DNA of 64,000 bases from Penium margaritaceum (Eukaryota > Streptophyta > Zygnematophyceae > Desmidiales > Peniaceae), in NCBI GenBank assembly GCA_023375785.1, contig SZWC01009484.1, forward strand, positions 1 through 64,000. The letters are read 5' to 3'. Within the stretch, counting starts at the first letter, position 1. The number at the start of each line of letters is the position of its first letter. The position numbers were made by a program, and so were the translations under genes. A model generated the notes under the pieces. The model saw only the letters and a list, made by a program, of their open reading frames with translations. It was not told the DNA's origin and did not search any database. This document shows, piece after piece, positions 56,996 through 64,000 of this stretch.

Positions 56996-58599
56996 ATGAC
57001 AATCTCCGTGACGCTCACTCTTGAGCAGGTCAACGATGGGATGTCAAAGTTCATGGATTTTGGTTTTTCGTTGTGGAAATGGCAGTTCGAGATTGTCATG
57101 AGGGTACATGGCTACTTGAAGATCTTTTTTGAAGAAGACGTTTAACCCCCCAAAACAGATGCTGGATATGAAGAGTAGACTGTCAAAAATACCATGAAAC
57201 TTGCGATTCTTGTGACATCAGTGCATGAGTCGCAACATATAAACCTCCAAGGTATCACGCATTGATCAAAGGCTTATTAAAAGCTTGCACAAGTACACCA
57301 ATCAACAGCTCTTGCAAATCACCTTTTCATCCTTCAAAAGCTGATTTCGATGTGGGTTAACGAGGGAGAGGATCTTCCTCATGGTGCTACTTGATTTCAA
57401 TTCCGGACTTCTTGTTGCAGTTTGAATGACTACTCCAACAAGTGACCCAAATGGACTTGGCAATCACCACCAACCTGTAGGCTAGGTCTTCCTCATGGCA
57501 CTACCTAAAGCCTTGGATCCTTTGATCAACGTTTTTAGCGGTTGGAAGGAGGAGGATTTGACGTATGAGGGAGTGTCTGAGTATGTGCGCTATGAAGCCA
57601 TGCGTGGCAGCAATAGTGAAGACAAAAATTTCATCCTATGCTGTACAATACGGTGGTCATGGCAAGAATTCCTCTTCTGCTTAGAATAGGAGCGGAAGAG
57701 GTAACAGTGGAGGAAAAGGCAATGGTGGCGGTAGAAAGAGTTCAGAGCATCCTGGGAAATGCCATAACTGCTCAAAGCCTAGGAATTGGGCATGAGAGTG
57801 CAGGGATCCTAAGAAGGAAGACGGAGATCAGGGTGGTAGATATAAGGGCAAAAGAAAGGGTAAGAACGGCGACAACAAGTATTTTTTTACCTTCATTGAT
57901 AAAAGAGTCGCAAGACATAGGTCTTCTTCCTCAAGACAAAGGGAGAGGTCAAGGAGAAGCTACAAGAGTTCGTCGCGATGGTAGATCAACAAGCAAGAAC
58001 GTCAAGGTACTAGGCACTGACAACGGTGGTGAATAGGAGACCTGGAAAGGTTGGTTGAGCCGACACGTCATTAACCACCAGATCACCACGCCTTACACCC
58101 CCCTGAGTAATGGCGTTGCCGAACGAATGAACCAGACTATCCCCGGCATGACACGAAGCATGCTCTTCAACGCCAAACTCCCATCTTGCTTCTCGATACA
58201 AGGTTCAAGAAGTTCTTGCTATCTTGTGAATCTCACTTTGGCAGCCACGCTTGGAAGATGTGATAAGAAGCAGTAAGAGAAGTAGTCTAGGATGCCAAAG
58301 GAGGCTATATCAGGCAAGAAGCCACATGCCTTACACTTGAGAGTCTTTGGCTATGTTATCTAGACAAAGGTTCAAGCAAGAGAAGCAAGTAGCAAGCTAG
58401 ATGCACGCGCTGGCAGGTGTGTAATGGTCGGATACTACATTGGACACAAGGTATATAGGCTGTAGGACCAAGCAGCTCGAAAGCTCATTAGAAGTCAAGA
58501 TTTTTAGTCTGATGAAAAGAAGCTTGGCAACCGAGAGTTGATGGACCCTTCCCATGCACCCAAATCAGGGGAGTGGGTTGTGTTGCTCAAGCCCGGGAA
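56996..58599 (+). pseudogene. B8 gag-INT remnant
   Basis: Gag begins MTISVTLTLEQVN at 56996 and continues to about 57480. A C-terminal gag part (LTYEGVSEYVRYEAM, 57555-57600) and a glycine and serine-rich zinc-knuckle region (KCHNCSKP, about 57755-57800) follow. Integrase-core words are FTFID (57885), GTDNGGE (58010-58032), NHQITTPYTPLSNGVAERMNQTI (given in part, 58070-58140) and GYYIGHKVYRL (58430). Fossil, many breaks. Confidence 0.8.
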
Positions 58600-59350
58600 T
58601 GTTGGCAAATGAGCCATTCAGCTCAGTTTCAGGTCCATTGGAGCAAGTTCCAGTAAAGTACCAGATGCCTACTTCGATCTTCAATCCTAATTCACCATTG
58701 GAAGGATCAGGTGGCAAAATGTATACGGTCCAAGTTTGAAGCCGATCTAACAGTCGGATTGGGAGATATGAATTTTTGAAGTTTTTGGAGTCATCGACCG
58801 TCGAAATCCGGGTGATGGCTCCATGCCTGAGTGATGGGCGATGGCTCCATGCCTGAGCCTAAGAAAATAGAAAGGCAAGAGGTCCAGGGCCAAGACCTGA
58901 TGGGAGAAATATCCAAAAGGTCCTTGGTCTTAGGATTGCCTTGTCAGAGCGTGCTGACTAGGAAAAAGATACCTCTTCTTACCTTTTAGATGGGGTGAGA
59001 TCCTTGTGTCCTAGCCATGGACACATGGCGATTCTCCATGAGATTCTGGGTTATGTGACCACTGGGAGTGTGCCATGAGAGCATTTTCTAGGTCTCTAGG
59101 TCGTGTATGAGTGGTCAGCCTGATTGCTAGGCTGATTTCCTCCCTTGTGTGAGATTATGGACTCTAGTGTGTGAGCCTTAGCCTCCATGGCTAAGTGGTG
59201 TGGCTTTAGAGATGGCTGACTTGCCCAAGCTCTAGCTCTATATGTACTCCATCATTTTGAGTGATTCAACAACCATTCTTAAGCACAAGTGATGCCCTTC
59301 CAGTCCCACATGTACGCTGCTCCAAGGCTCTCTCTCCTCCAGTTTCAACA
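58600..59350 (+). repeat. 5' LTR-A of A13 (751 bp)
   Basis: TGTTGGCAAATGAGCC to CCAGTTTCAACA. The primer-binding site follows directly. Confidence 0.9.
59236..59246 (+). promoter_or_regulatory. TATA-like box in LTR-A
   Basis: CTCTATATGTA lies about 110 bases before the LTR end and is kept in most LTR-A copies (for example 43251-43258, 10991-10998 complement). Placement suits the U3/R border. No start site can be shown from sequence. Confidence 0.45.
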
Positions 59351-59365
59351 CTTGGTATCAGAGCC
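59351..59365 (+). other. primer-binding site of A13
   Basis: CTTGGTATCAGAGCC, matching the initiator tRNA-Met 3' end. The leader with a CCGTCACT-type hairpin at about 59394-59414 runs to 59997. Confidence 0.9.
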
Positions 59366-59997
59366 ATATTCTGCCACTTTCAGCCAGTACAGGCCGTCAC
59401 TTTGAGAGTGATGGGTTGAAGTGAAACCTTCATTGAATTTGATGATCGACCATTGGATCCGCAAATTGAAAAGACAAGATTAATAACAAGTCCAAAATCG
59501 CAAAGATCGAATTGTCGGATTGAGAGTTATGCTCAAAATGAGGTCTGCCAGGACTACACTCTTCTTTCTTAGTAAGACTGTCGCCTTGTGATGACCATAA
59601 CTCTCTCGTTTCTTTGTCAAATTTAAACAGTAGCAAATACAAATTGAAATATTATTCCTGAGAGTTTTATTTGTGAAAAAGTTTTTGCATTCCATTGGCA
59701 CGTGTGGGAGAAACGCCGTTTACAAGCTTGCTAGTGTGAGCTGGAGTAGGAGTAGAAGCATACCCTGTTTTCAAGAGGGTATATCTTTCAAAATCCCCAG
59801 TTGATGACCCTATTTTATGAGTCGATCTAAAAGGTTTTGAGCTGAAGTTTATAGTGGTGCACCCAGTTTTTCAAAATTCCAAGTATGCTATCCTCTACAG
59901 TCCATTTGCTATAAGATAGATTTCTCACAGAAGTAGTAGTAGAAGCAATGGTAGCGCTGCCACTGAAGGGCAGCACGGAGCATCACCAAGACTCACA

Positions 59998-60900
59998 ATG
60001 GCAATAGCAGGCATGGTATCAGCACTCCAGTCCTTGGAGAGGCTGAAAGGATGCGCCTACTTCATGTTTTGGAAGATCTGTACCCGTCTCCTTTTGGAGG
60101 AGAGGGGCTTATAGGAGGTGGTGAGGGGCGACGAGCGCACTCTGCCTACATACGCAAAAGGTGTCACCGCAGAAGAGGTGGTGGCGGGGAAGACACCGTA
60201 CAAAGGTGCAGCAGATGCAAGTTCATCTACAACTGCAACAACGGCATCTGATGATTGGAAGAAGAAGGACAGAGAAGCCTATAGGGTGCTTCTCTACACC
60301 ATCTCCAACCCGCACCTTCTGTACGTTGGTGACAAGGCTACTGCAAAAGAGGGGTGGGACACGTTCTGCAAGAAGTATGAGAGCAAGGATCATGCATTCC
60401 TCGTGCTTTTCAAGGAGAATATGATACCATTGAAAATGCAGGGTGACAAAACGATGGAGGCGTACTTGGACAGGGCAAAAGAGCTGGCAAAGCAGCTAAA
60501 TGTGGCAGGCAACCCTGTGGAAAACACGCGGTTTATCCTCCTCTTGCTGAGGGGACTCACAACGAGCTTTGACACAATACAAGAGACGTTGGAGTGCCAG
60601 TCCACTCTCGACCCTGACTTCATGTGCAAGCACCTAGTGTAGGTGGAACTGCGTCGCAATGTAGCAAAGTGCAATGGCGGTAGAAGCAGCAGTGAAGCAG
60701 CTTTTATGGGGTCACGCAACCAGCAACAGCATCATTCAGTACAGCAAACACGTAAGAAGAAAGGCAACTGCCACTATTGCCAAAAAGAGTGGCACTACAA
60801 GAAAGATTGCTTCAATTTCAAGAGGGACCAGAAGCAGCAGCAGCAACAGTAGCAGCAGTCACAACAACGTCAGTAGTAGCAGCAGCAGCACAACCAGACC
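59998..60900 (+). pseudogene. A13 gag
   Basis: Starts ATGGCAATAGCAGG. A 174-residue open stretch (60118-60642) has DDWKKKDREAYRVLLYT, NPHLLYVGDKATAKEGW, AYLDRAKELAKQLN and LLLLRGLTTSFDT. The zinc knuckle CHYCQKEWHYKKDC lies at 60769-60810 and a CAG-rich tail at 60830-60895. Fossil. Confidence 0.85.
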
Positions 60901-63400
60901 AGCGTGTGCCATTTTGGCAACCTGAACGTCGAGAAAGAGGTGTGCAACTGCCTCTTCATGGCGAAGTCTCACATGTCGGAGAAGGAGAAGGCGGATGTGG
61001 CGTGGTACAAGGACTCTGGGTGTACCAAGAGCCTGACACACCACAAGGAATGGTTTACGCAGCTGCTCTCCATTTCCCCACGTTCGATTCCTTTGGATGA
61101 AGATCGGGTAGTGTATGCTGAGGGGATTGGGATTGTGGAGATATGGTTGGCGACCTTGCGTGGCATTGAAGTGGGAGTGTTCCATGGCGTACTATATGTG
61201 CCTGGTGCTGCGTTCAACCTTCACTCAGTGTCCTTTCTGACCAACACAGGACTACGCATTGTCTTTGGCGACGATTATATCTACAGCCTCGATAAGGAAA
61301 CGGGACAGGAGTTGGCTAGGTTGGTGAAGAAAGGCGACATGTACCGCCTATTGGGGACGACCAAGATCTCGCGCGAGCAGAGTCTTGTAGCAGTGGTACA
61401 GGCAACAGATGGCAAAATCTGCCATGCGCGATACGGCCACATTGGCATGCGTTCTTTGTAGCAATTTCAAACAAAGCAGATGGTGTGTGACTTTGCTATT
61501 CTATCTAACTTTGAGTAACAAATATTCATCGGCTGTTTGGAGGGGAAGAAGCATCGCGAAGCGTTTTCTAGAGTAGGGGAGCGCGCAAAGGAGGTGCTGG
61601 AGCTGGTCTACCTAGATTTGTGTGGCCCGATGAAGACCCAAAGCTTTGGAGGCTCTAGGTGTTTTCTCACCTTCATTGATAACTTCAGCCGTTACACAGT
61701 TGTGTACTTCCTTTCCTCCAAGGACGTGTGCTTTGATAGTTTCAAGGAGTTCAAGGCCATGGTGGAAAACTAGACCGGCAAGAGAATCAAGGCACTACGC
61801 AGCGACCGCGGTGGAGAGTACCTGAGCAAGGACTTCCAGAACTACCTCATAGTAGTAGGCATCAAGGCGCAGCGCACCGCACCATACTCACCATACGAGA
61901 ATGGCGTAGCAGAACGCGCCAACCATAGCATCATTGAGTCAGTGCGCTCCATGCTGCATGCTGCTCGGCTCACCTACGACTTTTGGACGGAAGCACTGAG
62001 CACTGCGGTGTACATCAAATACCGCAGTCCAACCAAGACCCTGGAGCAGATGACGTCATACGAGGCGTGATTGGGCAAGAAGCCGATCGTGGATCATCTT
62101 CGCGCGTTTGGCAGCTTGGCGCACATGCACGTGGCAAAAGATAAACGGCAAAACTCGGACGTGAAGAGTGCACAGACTGACGATTGGCTTGGACGTGGCA
62201 AGCAAAGCGTATCGCGACTACGAGAGGGATACAGGCCATTTCATCATCTCCAGGGATGTGGTCTTCAACGAGAGCAACGTCATCAGCACCAATATCATCT
62301 ACGCAGAGGTAGCAAAACTAGCAGCTGATGAAGTAGTAAGATCACACATTCTCCCTGATCCTGTCTCTCCTGATCCTTCTTCTATTGTGAATGTGAGGGA
62401 ATCCCTCTATTCTCCCATGTCTAATGCAGCATATACAATGGCCTCATCGAAAGAAGCAGAGGAAGAAGATACACCACCATCAGCAGTTGTATCGGCACCA
62501 CCGTACCAGCCGCCTGCTAACGCTCTAGCACCAGGTCGTAGGTACTCTCTCAGGATTCACTACAAACCTGGTGAGCGTGGGCATTTGTGGATGCTCCAGA
62601 AACCAGACCAAATGAATATCACAGTTGCAGCAGACTCTGATGAGCCGATGTTGTACAAGGAGGCCATGGCGGTACCAGATGCAGCAAATTGGGCACAAGC
62701 AATACAGCAAGAGATATAATCAAAGCTCGACAACGGTACGTGGGAGATGATTGAGCGTCCACGTGGACGTGAGATGATCAAGTGCAAGTGGGTGTTCAAG
62801 AAGAAGCGAGGAGGAGATGGCAACCGAGAAAAGTACAAGGGAAGGCCGGTCGCCAAGGGCTACTTGCAGCAAGAAGGCATCGACTACACAGAAACCTTTC
62901 CTCCTATTGCAAAGTTTGCTTCTACGCGTACGCTCCTTTCCTATGGAGCAGCAGAGGACTTTGAGATCCACCACACGGACGTCAAATCGGCATTCCTGAA
63001 CAGTGACTTGGAAAAGGAGATTTACATGGAGCAGATGGAGGGTTCGTCATGGATGGCCAGGAGCACCTGGTTTGTAAGCTGTAGAAGTCCCTGTACGGCC
63101 TCAAGCAAACGTTGCGTGCTTGGAACCAAAAATTGGATGCGGCGTTGCAGTACATGGGGTTTGAGCGCAGCAAGTGTGACTACTATGTTTATCGCTGGCA
63201 GCATGGTCATGAGGTGCTCATCATCATCAGCATATCTACACTCCAGGAGTTCAAGGAAGCCATGCAACAGCACTTCTCGATGTGTGATCTCGAGGAGGCA
63301 TCATACTTCCTTCTATGTAGATCACGCGTGACCGAAAATCACGCTCTCTCTTACTACAGCAGAGCCGCTATATCAAGGATGTGTTGCAACGGTTCGGCAT
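60901..63400 (+). pseudogene. A13 PR-INT-RT remnant
   Basis: A 185-residue open stretch (60904-61461) holds protease: WYKDSGCTKS with DSG at 61012-61020, LLSISPRSIPL, GVFHGVLYVPGAAFN. Integrase spans 61430-62280, with a core containing DLCGPMKTQSFGGSR, SDRGGEYLSKD and GVAERANHS. The linker is proline and alanine-rich (62330-62560). RT runs from about 62740 to 63400, starting KCKWVFKKKRG, VAKGYLQQEGIDYTETF. Fossil, broken. Confidence 0.85.
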
Positions 63401-64000
63401 TGTTGGATCTGGAGGAGAGAGGGAGCCTTGGAGCAGCGAGCATGTGTGATTGGAAGGGCATCACTTGTGCTGAAGAATGGTTGTTCAATCACTCAATATT
63501 ATGGAGTACATATAAAGCTAGAGCTTGGGCAAGTCAGCCCTCTCACAAGCCACACCACTTAGCCATGGAGGCTAAGGCTCACACTCTAGAGTCCATAATC
63601 TCAAAGAAGGGAGGAAATCAGCCTAGCAATCAGGCTCACCACTCACTCACGACCTAGAGAGCTAGAGAATGCTCTCATGGCACACTCCTAGTAGTCACAT
63701 AACCCACAAACCCATGGAGAATCGCCATGTGTCTATGGCTAGCACACAAGGATCTCACCTCACCTAAAAAGTAAGAAGAGGTACCTTTATCCTAGTCAGC
63801 ACACTCTGACAAGGCAATCCTAAGACCTAGGACCTTTTTGGATATTTCTCCCATCAGGTCTTGGCCCTGGACCTCTTGCCTTTTTCTTTTCTTAGGCTAA
63901 GGCATGGAGCCATCGCCCATGGTCACCCGGATATCGACGGTCGATGACCCTGGAAACTACGAAAATTCATATCTCCTAATCCGACCGTTGGATCGGCCTC
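63401..64000 (-). repeat. A14: minus-strand LTR-A at the window edge
   Basis: Starts TGTTGGATCTGGAGGAGAG, the complement of an LTR-A 3' end, and continues as LTR-A to the end of the window. It is either a solo LTR or the 3' LTR of a minus-strand element inserted in the RT of A13. The left flank is GGCAT (63396-63400). Confidence 0.9.

Larger units (their letters stand above)
56607..58599 (+). mobile_element. B8: family B element, 5' part to integrase
   Basis: A short LTR-B copy (56607-56972), gag, zinc-knuckle region and integrase, cut at 58599 by A13. It inserted in B7. The remainder would lie right of A13, outside the window. Broken in many places. Confidence 0.8.
58600..63400 (+). mobile_element. 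A13: family A element, interrupted by A14
   Basis: 5' LTR 58600-59350, primer-binding site, leader, gag, PR, INT and RT up to 63400, where minus-strand LTR-A (A14) begins. It inserted in the integrase of B8; GGGAA (58595-58599) is the left target flank. RNase H and the 3' LTR lie outside the window. Coding part broken, about ten or more breaks. Confidence 0.88.

Noticed and set aside
1-64000. CRISPR arrays, phage or bacterial operons, Polinton-like elements, LINEs
   Set aside because: No spaced short direct repeats, no capsid or packaging genes, no LINE RT or endonuclease; all pol motifs are copia type in gag-PR-INT-RT-RNase H order.

Overview
The window looks like repeat-rich nuclear DNA of a land plant. 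Nearly every base can be assigned to Ty1/copia-type LTR retrotransposons, in the domain order gag - protease (PR) - integrase (INT) - reverse transcriptase (RT) - RNase H (RH). Where a primer-binding site is visible it matches the 3' end of initiator tRNA-Met (TGGTATCAGAGC). Insertions are flanked by 5-bp target duplications and the long repeats run from TG to CA. I found no host gene, rRNA, true tRNA or CRISPR array, and nothing that amounts to a new biological system. I cannot name the species. Several large copia families in nested array, with no angiosperm gene in sight, fit many plants; a non-flowering plant is only a guess.

Four families are recognisable; the letters are mine. Family A has a ~740-bp LTR beginning TGTTGGGAAAGGAGCC, a ~640-nt leader, and a gag with a glutamine-rich tail. 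It is the most abundant, with 17 LTR copies. Family B has a ~1.1-kb LTR (TGTTGA...TCAACA) that carries a tRNA-like box and a 9-bp repeat. Family C is one ~7.5-kb element with a ~1.17-kb LTR (TGTGAGAATTAG...CCAACA). Family D is one 3' end with a 776-bp LTR (TGTTGTTATT...AATAACAACA), related to B by RNase H sequence and by a shared LTR module.

Layout. 1-1540: 3' end of D1 (+), inserted in A1 (-, 1541-3950). 3951-9556: A2 (+) with a solo LTR (4585-5232) in its gag. 9557-12403: pieces A4 (+), A5 (-) and A6 (-). 12404-16378: two family B 5' ends on the minus strand (B1, B2). 16379-21061: A7 (+) with another solo LTR. 21062-22678: 3' part of B3 (+).

22679-53214 is a deep nest. A9 (+) sits in the B3 LTR, A10 (+, 25132-51843) in A9, and C1 (-, 26478-47111) in A10. 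Two further family A elements, A11 (29952-37316) and A12 (37620-43374), sit in C1. 53212-58599: the rest of the B3 LTR and a tangle of B elements in both orientations (B4-B8). 58600-64000: A13 (+), interrupted at 63401 by a minus-strand family A LTR (A14) that runs off the window.

All coding regions except the short D1 segment are broken by many changes; these are fossils. Hand-compared LTR pairs give roughly 8-9% divergence for A11 and A12, about 12% for C1 and A10, and more for A9, which agrees with the order of nesting. The assembly itself is faulty at four gap joins (8266, 30371, 31517-31688, 36942), where nearly the same sequence is present on both sides.
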